A stretch of 64,000 bases of DNA from Xestospongia muta (lineage: Eukaryota > Porifera > Demospongiae > Haplosclerida > Petrosiidae). The stretch lies in assembly GCA_963693285.1 (NCBI GenBank), contig OY848918.1, forward strand, positions 11,187,592-11,251,591, given 5' to 3'. Shown one piece after another: positions 1-10,582 of this stretch. Under the pieces are notes generated by a model. That model worked only from the letters and a program-made list of their open reading frames with translations, had not been told where the DNA came from and made no database searches. A program made the position numbers and the translations under genes. Position 1 is the first letter of the stretch; each line of letters starts with the position of its first letter.

Positions 1-624
1 TATGTACATGAATGTATATTTATCCATATAATCATGCATGCTAAGCTTCTGTCAGGAGTTTACATAAAATATATCTATGTATATGTCTCACATTTCATAT
101 CATTTACACAAGGACATTTATCCCACATAAATCTCAATTCATTTTACAACAAACCTAATTTATGTGGTCACAATATATGTACTAATTTGTTATATAGCAT
201 GATATAGTCATTTACAAGGATGGGAGGAGTGCTCGTGACTGCAATTACTGTGGTCTGCATACAATATACTCCCTTGATATTCAGTAAACGATATATTACA
301 TAGCAATGTAGTGAATCCCTTTGAGACTTGCCCTGAGTGTGGGCTACAAGCCACAATTGACAAATGATACAACAATGAAAGTGACATTAAAGCTACATGT
401 GATTATGTCAACAGTAACATATCAGTGTATCAAGCTACATTAATCTTAGAATGGAATACAGCTATTGTGTTTGTGAACATCTGTTTATTGCTCGGCAGTT
501 ATTACTAATACAGGAATGGTGTGTGGGAAGATGTATCAAATTTGTTCAACCATCTACACTTACAGATATAACAAGTAAACAGTTTGCAGAAGAAACTGTC
601 AAAGAAAGATATATTGTGAGCAAA
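1..624. other. Gene-free left flank
   Basis: AT-rich sequence without a recognisable gene. An open frame continuous with the protease at 625 extends back to 451, but the extra 58 residues resemble nothing in the paralogues, so I treat it as untranslated leader or intron. Confidence 0.5.
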
Positions 625-1842
625 ATGGGTAGTCAAGTGTCAAGTCCAGTCATTCTTCAAGATGTCATTTTTAGTTCTGATCTCTCACATTTTTCCAGTT
701 CTAGAGATGAAAGAGTGGAGGTGATTACCAATACATTGTTGCCTTACAACTGGACGTGCCAACTTCTTATTGAGACTGAAAAAGGAAAGCAATACTTAGC
801 AAACGGATTTAAGATTAATATCCAGCCTGCTGTAAGTCACCAAGTTATTGTAACCAGTGCTCATTCAGTGTTTATTCGTGGAAAATATGCAAAGAAAATC
901 ACTGTCTTCTTTGCTGGGCAAAAGGAGATAGTGGCAACAGGCAAACAACTCTGGGCTGCACCAGAATTTATAGAAGATGGTAACCCTGACTATGATTATG
1001 GTCTGATTCTTTTACCTGGCTCCAGTGATGATGGTTTTGGATGGACGACACTTTTAAGTGATGCAGAGTTGACTGGTCGTCCACTATCAACTTGTGGATA
1101 TCCAGCTGATAAGCCTAAAGGAACACTTTGGATTTCGGGAGGAGGAGTAGAAAGTGTCTCTGACAAAAACATCTATTTCATGCAAGACTCCCTGGGCACT
1201 GGTAGTGGTAGTCCAGTTTACACATGGCATAAAGGTCACTGGACTGTTATTGGCATACAGAGCTTTGGCGGTGTCTTTAACACAGCTGTACGCTTCACTT
1301 CAGAGGTGATACATGACATTCTTAAGGAAGTCAGCTATTCGATGAGTTTCATAATACAATCACAAGCATTTCCCAATGTGTATCTGAGGGCAGACACTCC
1401 AAGCAGAGATCCAGATATTGAAGGTGTTGTGAACTGCTATTACGGTGCCACTACAACATTCGATATATTTCCACTTCAAGCCCAGCAATCTACCGAAACA
1501 TCCGAATCATTGCCAATTAAGACTATAGCTCCAACATCAATTAGGGGAGCAAGACTGCATATGCATATGGAAGACAAAGGCAGGCTTTCTCCCTCCATTC
1601 AAGGATATGGGGTTGTGAGCTGTCGATATGGAGAAGGGCCTTCAGCAGGATATTATGTACACAGCAACAGTGATGGTAGTGTTTCAATTGAATCTGCTTC
1701 AAAACAAGGTGTCTATCTTTGTATGGATGGTACTCGTATTGAACAGAATAACGAAGGGTCTGGTTTAGTGAACTGTCAAATTATTTCTGAAAAAAGTATA
1801 CCTGGAGCTTGGGAAAAATTTAACTTACAATTACGAAAATAA
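625..1842 (+). CDS. V8-like serine protease with C-terminal beta-trefoil-like region (gene D)
   Basis: A 405-residue single-exon protein. The first half is a V8/glutamyl-endopeptidase type trypsin-fold domain. The catalytic triad is visible as His80 in TSAHS, Asp124 in DYDYGLI and Ser194 in TGSGSPVYTW. From about residue 250 there are three imperfect repeats built around N-x-Y-L-R-x-D and G-x-V-N-C-x-Y, ending in W-E-K-F-N-L. That pattern resembles the beta-trefoil folds of fascin-like or carbohydrate-binding proteins. I chose the ATG at 625 because it gives MGSQ, matching the MASQ start of the paralogues; the same frame is open from 451. No signal peptide is visible. The trefoil half is absent from the A, B and C genes downstream, so D is either an older architecture or a fusion. 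Protease identity is firm; the trefoil call is by pattern only. Confidence 0.82.
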   Translation: MGSQVSSPVILQDVIFSSDLSHFSSSRDERVEVITNTLLPYNWTCQLLIETEKGKQYLANGFKINIQPAVSHQVIVTSAHSVFIRGKYAKKITVFFAGQKEIVATGKQLWAAPEFIEDGNPDYDYGLILLPGSSDDGFGWTTLLSDAELTGRPLSTCGYPADKPKGTLWISGGGVESVSDKNIYFMQDSLGTGSGSPVYTWHKGHWTVIGIQSFGGVFNTAVRFTSEVIHDILKEVSYSMSFIIQSQAFPNVYLRADTPSRDPDIEGVVNCYYGATTTFDIFPLQAQQSTETSESLPIKTIAPTSIRGARLHMHMEDKGRLSPSIQGYGVVSCRYGEGPSAGYYVHSNSDGSVSIESASKQGVYLCMDGTRIEQNNEGSGLVNCQIISEKSIPGAWEKFNLQLRK

Positions 1843-2347
1843 TTCACTTTATTCTTTATATTTTTATTGTTCTTACTAATACATGTAATCCAAATATTAT
1901 ATACTTCTTTGTACAATAATTTCTATTATTTTAATTTAAAGTAGCCATGATTACAATTCTTACAAATTAATGAACAATAAATTCCTCAATTAACGTTAAC
2001 ACAATAATTTAATACTTTAATAATTGACATTCTGCAAACCAACATCTACCGAGCGACAGGACAAACTTATGGAATTTGAACATATCGATTTTGCAGGGAA
2101 AAGGGTACTTTTCACGTTTGTGGACAACCTACTTTCCAATTGACAATGCTATTAAGATCATATTAAAAAGATGGTTCACATGTGACAGGAAGTTAATACC
2201 AAATTATTAAATTAAAAATCTATAATAATTATATTGTTGTTGTTTTCACGTTAGAATATATGTCCAGCTGTCATGCACAAAGAGTCACTTAGTCTCAATA
2301 TAAAAGAGAGTTCTGATATGTTAATACATGAGAACTATTAATACTGG
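1843..2347. other. Intergenic spacer between D and C1
   Basis: Convergent 3' ends of D (plus) and C1 (minus). It is AT-rich. The part after about 2120 is repeated almost exactly before C2 (about 7120-7349), so it belongs to the duplicated module. No gene seen. Confidence 0.6.
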
Positions 2348-3274
2348 CTAACTAATAAATTTGATTATCTGTTCCAAAACAATATTTGTTATTCTGAGAG
2401 CTGAATTTGGATAGCCACCTGCACTATGTATCCCAACAGCCACCAACTTTCCATTTTGATCATTAATGTACACAGGAGACCCACTTTGGCCTCTATAGGT
2501 ATCGTTGAAATAGAAAACACGGTTCTTTGTGACCTTTTCAAGTAATCCTGATGAAGTCCACATTGTACCTTCAGGTCTGTCACCAGGAAACCCACTTATG
2601 GTAGCAAGTTTACAAGCTAAATCTTTATCTTCTAATGATGGTGATACACTAAAACCTTCACTATCTTTTCCAGGTAAGACAATAACTGCATAATCTGTGC
2701 CTCTAGCCTCAGTTTTAATATACATTGGTGAGATCCAGTATGAGTCTGATTTAGTGACTGTTTGAGGCTCTTTTCCAGGAAAACAAACGTGTATTTCTGA
2801 AGGATATTGAACTGGTACACTCTCAACCAAATTACCCCAACCTGGAATGAATAGACAATGTGCACTGGTTAGAATAACCTGTTTGTCCAGTCCTGATTTT
2901 AAGTTAATCCTGAATCCAGTACCTCTCCCAATTTTTCCACAAGGGTAATGAACAAACAAGGCACAAATCCAAGCATGAGGAAGAGATGTTGTGGGATACA
3001 CTTGAGTTCTGTCGTCAAAATCATGAATGGTTTTGTCATTGGTATGATAATAACCTAAAAAAGGACGATCCTTTTTGTCACTGGTAGCAGGGATTTCTAA
3101 CTCATCGCTTTCATTCTTTTCATACTCCAAACCAGCTAAAATTGACATGGGGAAGATATACTTCCTCTGAGAGACTATTTTGAAAGGAAGTTGTAAATCA
3201 GTTGGCTGTACTTTCACCCCTAGTGGTAGATTTAGTGGTTCCCATGAAACATAGTCATCACTAGCAGTGGCCAT
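2348..3274 (-). CDS. V8-like serine protease, type C, copy 1
   Basis: An intronless gene for a 308-residue trypsin-fold protease of the V8/glutamyl-endopeptidase type. The triad is His139 in ILTSAHC, Asp194 in GTDYAVIVLPG and Ser264 in GQSGSPVY. The first 95 residues form a type-specific extension containing PTDLQLP, a motif also found at the start of type A proteins. No hydrophobic signal peptide is visible, so an intracellular location is inferred. The start ATG at 3274 is preferred because the frame upstream of it has only non-ATG codons. The gene is head-to-head with A1, 233 bases apart, and near-identical to C2. Confidence 0.85.
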   Translation of the reverse strand: MATASDDYVSWEPLNLPLGVKVQPTDLQLPFKIVSQRKYIFPMSILAGLEYEKNESDELEIPATSDKKDRPFLGYYHTNDKTIHDFDDRTQVYPTTSLPHAWICALFVHYPCGKIGRGTGFRINLKSGLDKQVILTSAHCLFIPGWGNLVESVPVQYPSEIHVCFPGKEPQTVTKSDSYWISPMYIKTEARGTDYAVIVLPGKDSEGFSVSPSLEDKDLACKLATISGFPGDRPEGTMWTSSGLLEKVTKNRVFYFNDTYRGQSGSPVYINDQNGKLVAVGIHSAGGYPNSALRITNIVLEQIIKFIS

Positions 3275-3507
3275 TACTTTCAAAGCAGTCTTTGTTTATC
3301 TGACAATTAATTAAATAATGTCAGCTATCGTCTACGTGACTAAAAATGATTTGACCTGATCATGACCTGTCCTGACCTCTCCTGACCTGACCTGTCCTTT
3401 AATAAAAACGTTAACTAGCATCTAGACCTTCTATTTAAAGAACTAGACCAAACGCTCTTTCATTTATTATAGAGCGCAAAGTTGCTACTTCTATCAGACA
3501 GCAAACC
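3275..3507. promoter_or_regulatory. Divergent promoter C1/A1 with TGACCT cluster
   Basis: This short interval must hold both promoters. TGACCT (the reverse of AGGTCA, the nuclear-receptor half-site) starts at 3352, 3363, 3373, 3383 and 3388. The spacings correspond to direct repeats with 5, 4 and 4 intervening bases plus one overlapping pair. A TATA-like TATTTAAA lies at about 3432-3439, some 70 bases before the A1 ATG. The same block occurs before A2, A3 and A4. Function is inferred; a plain pentamer repeat is the alternative. Confidence 0.5.
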
Positions 3508-4423
3508 ATGGTAAGAACTATTTGCTTAGGCTTTCCACTGATTTTTATTAGTGAGTGTGAGTTTACAAGTTGCTTCTTTTTCTTTCTTAATATAGGCATC
3601 TCAACCTCCACCAACGGATCTACAACTTCCCAATCCTAACGAGTCATTTGGTGCTTGCGTAGGTGAAGCTACTGGTTGGGACGAAACCATATTTGGAAAA
3701 GATGAAAGATTTCATGTTTATCCGACCATTTCTCCTCCCTACAAGTGGATCTGCTTTTTGGAAATTGAGTCAGAAAGCGGCAGTAATTGGGTTGGTTCTG
3801 GCTTTAAGATTAATGTAAAACCTGAAGTTGGTCACCAAGTTATTCTTACCAGTGCTCACTGCACTTATGTTGGTGGTGATGAATTCAACCCCGGTGAATT
3901 AGCTAAGAAAATTACAGTTTATTTTCCAGGACAAGCTCCACAAGTAGCTACATCAGCTGCTGGCCAGTTATGGGCATGTCCAGAGTATATACAATACAAA
4001 AACGAGGGAAGAATGTGGGCAAGTCAAGATCACGACTATGGACTGATCAAGTTACCAGGAAGTAGTGAAGGAGGATTTGGGTGGAGTGCACTATCTCCTG
4101 ATAATAAGTTATTTAATCGCGTTGTCACTAATTGTGGTTACCCTGGTGATAAGCGACCCACAGGCCGGCTATGGATAACAGGTGGAAAAATTACTGGAGT
4201 TAAAGAAAATCGTATATATTATAAGAATGATACGTATGGTGGTCAAAGTGGTAGTCCAGTCTACACATGGCTTAAAGGATATTGGACCGTTGTTGGTATA
4301 CACAGTTATGGTGGTACCTCAAATTCTGCTCCTCGAATTCGTCCCGAGATGATTGAGAACATAACAAAACATCTTGGTATTAAAAGTGATAGTTGGGGCC
4401 TTCGTGCAGACCCACAACATTGA
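3508..4423 (+). CDS. V8-like serine protease, type A, copy 1 (2 exons)
   Basis: Exon 1 contributes only the ATG (3508-3510), followed at once by a GTAAGA donor. An 85-base intron ends at 3595, and exon 2 runs 3596-4423. The joined 276-residue protein begins MASQPPPTDLQLPNP and contains His89 (ILTSAHCTY), Asp148 (HDYGLIKLPG) and Ser219 (GGQSGSPVYTW), so it looks catalytically complete. The family is V8/glutamyl-endopeptidase type; substrate preference cannot be read from the sequence. No secretion signal is seen. A polyadenylation signal AATAAA lies at 4547. It is divergent from C1 and followed by the decayed B1. Confidence 0.85.
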
Positions 4424-5466
4424 CATTGTAGTTAATTTACACACTGGACATCAGTAGTTTAATATGTAGTAATTAAAATTTCAGTGACCAATAATTTGTT
4501 TTTGTTTTAATGTACATCAATATATTATTTGAGTGTTACAAATTTTAATAAAACAATATTATACAAATGGTGGGTGTGACCTTACATGAATAGAATCTGA
4601 TCCAGAGAACTGTATATATCCTTACCCAGTACTGGGGATTAGACGAGTCAGCTGATTATTTATTCAGTTATTGCAGTGATGTTGCTTTAAGTGAAAATGA
4701 TTTCTTTGATGTTTAAATTACCAAGTAGTTAACATGTCAGACTGATAGTAAGTATCTTTAATGAGTGAGAGTTGGTTCATACAATCTAAAGTACATAATG
4801 ATAACAGTATGTTAGTGCAGATGATCATTGATAAAAGCAATTCAAAGTTAAGTTAATTCTATTGGGTTTGTGTTTATTTAGGGACAAACTTTCACTAACA
4901 CTAAATATAGGCTCATGCACCTGACATATTATTAAGAATCAATATTGCTGATAAACTACCTTATATGATCTATCATATGTCTCCTCATATTACCTTCATA
5001 TTTTGTAAGTAATTTAGAGGATATAATATGTTGCCACATAGTTAAAACCAAGAAAGGTTACTATATATCTATAGATGTTACCTGAGGTTTCCATGGAGCT
5101 ACCTTCTGTCCTGAACTGACCTGATCCATAAACTCAATTAGATATTATAATGGTCACATTTATTGACATGGTAGATTTAGTAATACAATTATAAGCAATG
5201 AACATCCAGTACTGTTTATGGACTCGTGACCTGACCTGACCCCATCTATAAGGATGAGTGTCATTAACACTATATATTTGAAAGTATACATAATTACAAG
5301 TTGCTCAAGTCAACCACCCACCTGAATTAATAGCAGGAAGTGCAGATATGTTTATTAAACGTCATCATGATGACCAGTTTGATCTCGTTTAATAAAATAT
5401 AAGGATAAAGTTGAGGATTATAAGATTATTGTTGTTATATTCGAAAGCTTAGACAAGTCAAGTCCA
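4424..5466. other. Spacer between A1 and B1
   Basis: The 3' region of A1, then about 900 bases recurring in modules 2-4 before each B gene. It includes tandem TGACCT sites at about 5227-5237. From about 5320 there is a stretch that is an open frame in the B2 copy but carries in-frame TAATAAAATA here. No independent gene supported. Confidence 0.5.
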
Positions 5467-5564
5467 ATAGTAAGATCTATGGACTATAGATAGACCAACA
5501 GCATAGTTTTATGTCAATAGTGTGGATTTGTTATTATATCTAGATCTGCGAATAACAACTATTA

Positions 5565-5624
<60 letters not shown>

Positions 5625-6520
5625 TAATGCAGGCAAGCTCAGTGCAAGATGAGCCAACAGATCTTAAAATGTTTGATCCTCAGTCATCATCTGGACCTCA
5701 TATATATGGATATGATGAAAGATTTCATGCCAGCGAAAGTCTGTCACCTCCTTATAAGTGGATATGTTATTTGGAGATTGAATCAGATAGTGGCATTAAA
5801 AAAGTTGGTACTGGTTTCAAGATTAATGTAGATGACATTGAAGTAGGTCACCAAATCATTCTTACTAGTGCTCACTGTACTTATATTGCCGGTGATGAAT
5901 TCAACCCTGGTAAATTAGCTAAGAAGATTACAGTTTATTTTCCAGGACAAGCTCCACAAGTAGCTACATCAGCAGATCAGCTGCTAACCAGTTATGGGCG
6001 TGTCCAGAGTATATACAATATAAAGAAGAAGATAAACACAGAGCAAGTCAAGATAATGACTATGGACTGATCAAATTACAAGGAAGTAGTAAAGGAGGAT
6101 TTGGATGGAGTGCAAGAACTACTTGTAACAAGTTATGGGGTCGTGTTGTCAGTAATTGTGGTTATCCAGGAATAGTTCCGGAGAGAGGTGTTCATTTTAC
6201 AAAAGAGGAAACGTGTAACTCCAGTATAGATAGTAAACATACTCGTGGACTATGTATTGCCCCTCCTACTATGTGGATAACGTGAGATCATCCATGTAAC
6301 AGATGAAAGAGTATTTTATAAGAATGATACAACTGGTGGTCAAAGTGGTAGTCCCGTATATACTAGGTATAAAGGATATTGGACAGCTGTTTTTATATAT
6401 ACTGGTAGTTATAGTGGTGAATTAAATTCAGGCACACGAATTCGTCCCTAGATGATTAAAAAGATTACAGAGTACCTTGAAGTTGGTGATTGGGGTCTTC
6501 TCTACAAACAAAAACATTAA
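5467..6520 (+). pseudogene. Decayed V8-like protease, type B, copy 1
   Basis: Aligned by eye with B2 and B4. The start codon position reads ATA (5467-5469) instead of ATG, directly before the intact GTAAG donor. The intron (5470-5632) carries an expanded ATT repeat against its acceptor. Exon 2 (5633-6520) has an eight-base insertion near 5975 that breaks the frame, a five-base deletion near 6282 and a TAG replacing GAG near 6449. The His motif TSAHC and the nucleotides for GGQSGSPV are still recognisable. Loss of start, frame and C-terminus together make this a pseudogene. Confidence 0.85.
5561..5626. repeat. (ATT)n microsatellite in B1 intron
   Basis: About 22 ATT units directly before the ATATTAATGCAG acceptor. 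Functional B2 and B4 have only a few units at this place. Confidence 0.9.
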
Positions 6521-7349
6521 TCTATATAGTTATGTCATATATATAATGACTTCAATTAATTTTATATTGTTGTAGTACAGAGATTAAAAGTATGCAAAAA
6601 TGTATAGTCTGAATTGAGACTTGTGTGGTGGGACAGACACATTATGATTTAAACAGAAAGATTAACAAATTATATTGGAAGATATAAATGGTTGTTAGTG
6701 TATACCAAACTCATAATAGTAACAATATGAATTGTAAGTTAGACTGGGACACACTAAACTTACTATTTTTGAGAGTGGAATATCAACAATTGGTCAGTTG
6801 AAGGCTCTAATGTTTTGTCTCTTATTAACAACTTTGAGAAGTAGCCTACTGACTGCCAGTGACTTATAATTTAATTGTGATCTGTTATAATAAACTATTC
6901 CCTCATATCATGATATGTTTGTGTGACCAAGTCAATAAAGTACGTACCAATAGTCAGACCTAGACATTTAAGTTTATGAAACAACTAACATTGTATTAGG
7001 ATAGATTCTACATTGATAGATATATGTTATATCAGTATCTGCAGTTAATAAATTTAAAACATCTAAAAAGAGAAAATAACTTTTTATAACACCTAACCAG
7101 TTTAATTGTTTTAATTGTTTGTGGACAACCTGCTTTCCAATTGACATTGCTATTAAGATTATATTAAAAAAGATGGTTCACATGTGACAGGAAGTCAATA
7201 CCAAATTATTAAATTAAAAATCTATAATAATTATATTGTTGTTGTTTTCATATTGAAATATATGTCCAGCTGTCATGCACAAAGAGTCACTTAGTCTCAA
7301 TATAAAAGAGAGTTCTGATATGTTAATACATGAGAACTATTAATACTGG
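6521..7349. other. Spacer between B1 and C2
   Basis: AT-rich sequence closely related to that following B4 (about 21340-21960), then the pre-C spacer shared with C1. No gene seen. Confidence 0.5.
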
Positions 7350-8276
7350 CTAACTAATAAATTTGATTATCTGTTCCAAAACAATATTTGTTATTCTGAG
7401 AGCTGAGTTTGGATAGCCACCTGCACTATGTATCCCAACAGCCACCAACTTCCCATTTTGATCATTAATGTACACAGGAGACCCACTTTGGCCTCTATAG
7501 GTATCATTGAAATAGAAAACATGGTTCTTTGTGACCTTTTCAAGTAATCCTGATGAAGTCCACATTGTACCTTCAGGTCTGTCACCAGGAAACCCACTTA
7601 TGGTAGCAAGTTTACAAGCTAAATCTTTATCTTCTAATGATGGTGATACACTGAAACCTTCACTATCTTTTCCAGGTAAGACAATAACTGCATAATCTGT
7701 GCCTCTAGCCTCAGTTTTAATATACATTGGTGAGATCCAGTATGAGTCTGATTTAGTGACTGTTTGAGGCTCTTTTCCAGGAAAACAAACGTGTATTTCT
7801 GAAGGATATTGAACTGGTACACTCTCAACCAAATTACACCAACCTGGAATGAATAGACAATGTGCACTGGTTAGAATAACCTGTTTGTCCAGTCCTGATT
7901 TCAAGTTAATCCTGAATCCGGTACCTCTGCCAATTTTTCCACAAGGGTAATGAACAAACAAGGCACAAATCCAAATATGAGGAAGAGATGTTGTGGGATA
8001 CACTTGAGTTCTGTCATCAAAATCATGAATGGTTTTGTCATTGGTATGATAATAACCTAAAAAAGGACGATTCTTTTTGTCACTGGTAGCAGGGATTTCT
8101 AACTCATCGCTTTCATTCTTTTCATACTCCAAACCAGCTAAAATTGACATGGGGAAGATATACTTCCTCTGAGAGACTATTTTGAGAGGAATTTGTAAAT
8201 CAGTTTGCTGTACTTTCACCCCTAGTGGTAGATTTAGTGGTTCCCATGAAATATAGTCATCACTAGCAGTGGCCAT
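7350..8276 (-). CDS. V8-like serine protease, type C, copy 2
   Basis: A 308-residue intronless near-duplicate of C1, with only a handful of substitutions (for example GWCNLV for GWGNLV after the His motif). The triad is intact: TSAHC, GTDYAVIVL and GQSGSPVY. Head-to-head with A2 across 232 bases. The near identity over kilobases, flanks included, points to a very recent duplication or gene conversion of the C-A pair. Confidence 0.85.
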   Translation of the reverse strand: MATASDDYISWEPLNLPLGVKVQQTDLQIPLKIVSQRKYIFPMSILAGLEYEKNESDELEIPATSDKKNRPFLGYYHTNDKTIHDFDDRTQVYPTTSLPHIWICALFVHYPCGKIGRGTGFRINLKSGLDKQVILTSAHCLFIPGWCNLVESVPVQYPSEIHVCFPGKEPQTVTKSDSYWISPMYIKTEARGTDYAVIVLPGKDSEGFSVSPSLEDKDLACKLATISGFPGDRPEGTMWTSSGLLEKVTKNHVFYFNDTYRGQSGSPVYINDQNGKLVAVGIHSAGGYPNSALRITNIVLEQIIKFIS

Positions 8277-8508
8277 TACTTTCAAAGCAGTCTTTGTTTA
8301 TCTGACAATTAATTAAATAATGTCAGCTATCGTCTACGTGACTAAAGATGATTTGACCTGATCATGACCTGTCCTGACCTCTCCTGACCTGACCTGTCCT
8401 TTAATAAAAACGTTAACTAGCATCTGACCTTCTATTTAAATAACTAGACCAAACGCTCTTTCATTTATTATAGAACGCAAAGTTGCTACTTCTATCAGAC
8501 AGCAAGTC
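8277..8508. promoter_or_regulatory. Divergent promoter C2/A2 with TGACCT cluster
   Basis: Same layout as before A1: TGACCT starts at 8354, 8365, 8375, 8385 and 8390, with identical spacing, followed by a TATTTAAA-like box. Conservation within a recent duplicate is weak evidence for function by itself. Confidence 0.45.
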
Positions 8509-9406
8509 ATGGTAAGAACTATTTGCTTAGGCTTTCCACTGATTCTTATTATTGAGTGTGAGTTTACAAGTTGTTTCTTTTTCTTTATTAATGTAGGTAT
8601 CTCAACTTCCACCAACGGATCTACAACTTCCCAATCCTAATGAGTCATTTGGTGCTTGCGTAGGTGAAGCTACCGGTTGGGGTGAAAAAGTATTTGGAAA
8701 AGACGAAAGATTTCATGTTTATCCGACCATTTCTCCTCCTTATAATTGGATCTGCTATTTGGAAATTGAGTCAGAAAGTGGCAGTAATTGGGTTGGTTCT
8801 GGCTTCAAGATCAATGTAAAACCTGAAGTCGGTCACCAAGTTATTCTTACCAGTGCTCACTGCACTTATGTTGATGGTAAATTAGCTAAGAAAATTACTG
8901 TTTATTTTCCAGGACAAGCTCCAGAAGTAGCTACATCAGCTGCTGGCCAGTTATGGGCATGTCCAGAGTATATACAATATAAAAAAGAAAAAAAAATGAA
9001 AGCAAGTCAAGATAACGACTATGGACTGATCAAGTTACCAGGAAGTAGCGAAGGAGGATTTGGGTGGAGTGCACTATCTCCTGATAATAAGTTATTTAAT
9101 CGCGTTGTCACTAATTGTGGTTACCCTGCTGATAAGCGACCTACTGGCCGGCTATGGATAACAGGTGGAAAAGTTACCAGAGTTGAAGAAAATCGTATAT
9201 ATTATATGAACGATACATATGGTGGTCAAAGTGGTAGTCCAGTCTACACATGGCTTAAAGGATATTGGACCGTTGTTGGTATACATGGTTATGGTGGTTA
9301 CTCAAATTCTGCTCCTCGAATTCGTCCAGAGATGATTGAGAACATAACGAAACATCTTGGTATTGAAAGTGATAGTTGGGGCCTTCGTGCAGACCCACAA
9401 CATTGA
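8509..9406 (+). CDS. V8-like serine protease, type A, copy 2 (2 exons)
   Basis: ATG-only coding exon 1 at 8509-8511, intron 8512-8596, exon 2 at 8597-9406, giving 270 residues that begin MVSQLPPTD. The triad is complete, with His89 in TSAHC, Asp in DNDYGLIKLPG and Ser in GGQSGSPVYTW. Compared with A1 it lacks a six-residue stretch in the loop after the His (YVDGKLAKK against YVGGDEFNPGELAKK). No signal peptide. Followed by the intact B2. Confidence 0.85.
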
Positions 9407-10582
9407 CATTGTAGTTAATTTACACAGTGGACATCAGTAGTTTAATATGTAGTAATTAAAATTTCAGTAACCAATAATTTTTGTTTTTGTTTTAATGTAC
9501 ATCAATATATTATTTGAGTGTTACAAATTTTATTAAAACAATATTATACAAATGGTGGGTGTGACCTTACATGAATACTGCTTTGATAGAATCAGAGCAC
9601 TTTGTCTATATGCTTGGCTAGTACTGGGGATTAGATGAGTTAGCTAACTATTTATTCTGTTATTGTAGTGATGTTGCTTTAAGTGAAAATGATTTTTTTG
9701 ATGTTTAAATCACCGAGTAGTTAACATGGCTGACTGGTAGTAAGTATGTGTAATGACTGAGAGTTGGTTCATACAATCTAAAGTACATAATGATTACAGT
9801 ATGTAAGTATAGATGATCATATTCTGTAATGTATGCCTCCTGGATTAACTTGTCTTCCTTTTAATCACTATAAGTCATTATCTGTAATATTTCAGTCATT
9901 GTGGATCTGCTGTTTAGACGTTGTTGCTAACAAATACTATGAGCATGAAAATTAGAATACAAAGCCAGGTTGCATTATGACTTGTATATACTTGTTAAAA
10001 CCCATTCAAAGTCAAGTTAATTCTATTGAGTTTTGTGTTGTTTATTTAGGGACAAACCTTCACTAGCAATAAAGTAGGCTCATGCACCACACCCATTACC
10101 AAGAATCAATGTTCCCAATAAACTACCTTATATGATCCTCATATTACCTTCATATTTTGTAAGCAATCTAGGGATATCACATGTTGTCATATAGTTAAGA
10201 CCAAGAGAGGTTACCAGATGTTATCTGCAGTTTCCATGGAGCTACCTTCTGACCTGACCCATAAACTCAATTAGATATTATAATGGTCACATTTATTGTC
10301 ACAGTAGGTTTGGTAATACAATTATAAGCAATGAACATCCAGAACTGTTCATGGATTCTTGACCTGACCTGACCCCATCTAAAAGGATAAAGTTGAGTGT
10401 CATCAACAGGTATACACGTTGATCAAGTCAACAACCCACCTGAATTAATATTAATAGCAGGAAGTGCAGATATGTTTATTAAACGTCATAATGGTGACCG
10501 GTTTGATCTCGTTTATAAGGATAAAGTTGAGGATTATAAGATTATTGTTGTTATATTCGACAGCTTAGACAAGTCAAGTCCA
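9407..10582. other. Spacer between A2 and B2 with TGACCT pair and a leader open frame
   Basis: Module spacer sequence. TGACCT occurs as an overlapping pair at about 10360-10370. From 10397 a frame is open through to the B2 ATG and would add about 61 residues upstream, but other copies carry in-frame stops (TTTAATAAAATA), so I do not count it as coding. Confidence 0.45.

Noticed and set aside
451..624. N-terminal extension of gene D with a hydrophobic LLLIQEW stretch, as a signal peptide
   Set aside because: It lacks the layout of a signal peptide, is absent from paralogues, and the ATG at 625 gives the family start MGSQ.
2389..2865. Alternative-frame open frames inside C and B protease genes
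   Set aside because: They overlap well-supported protease frames and recur only because the genes are duplicated; no family resemblance.
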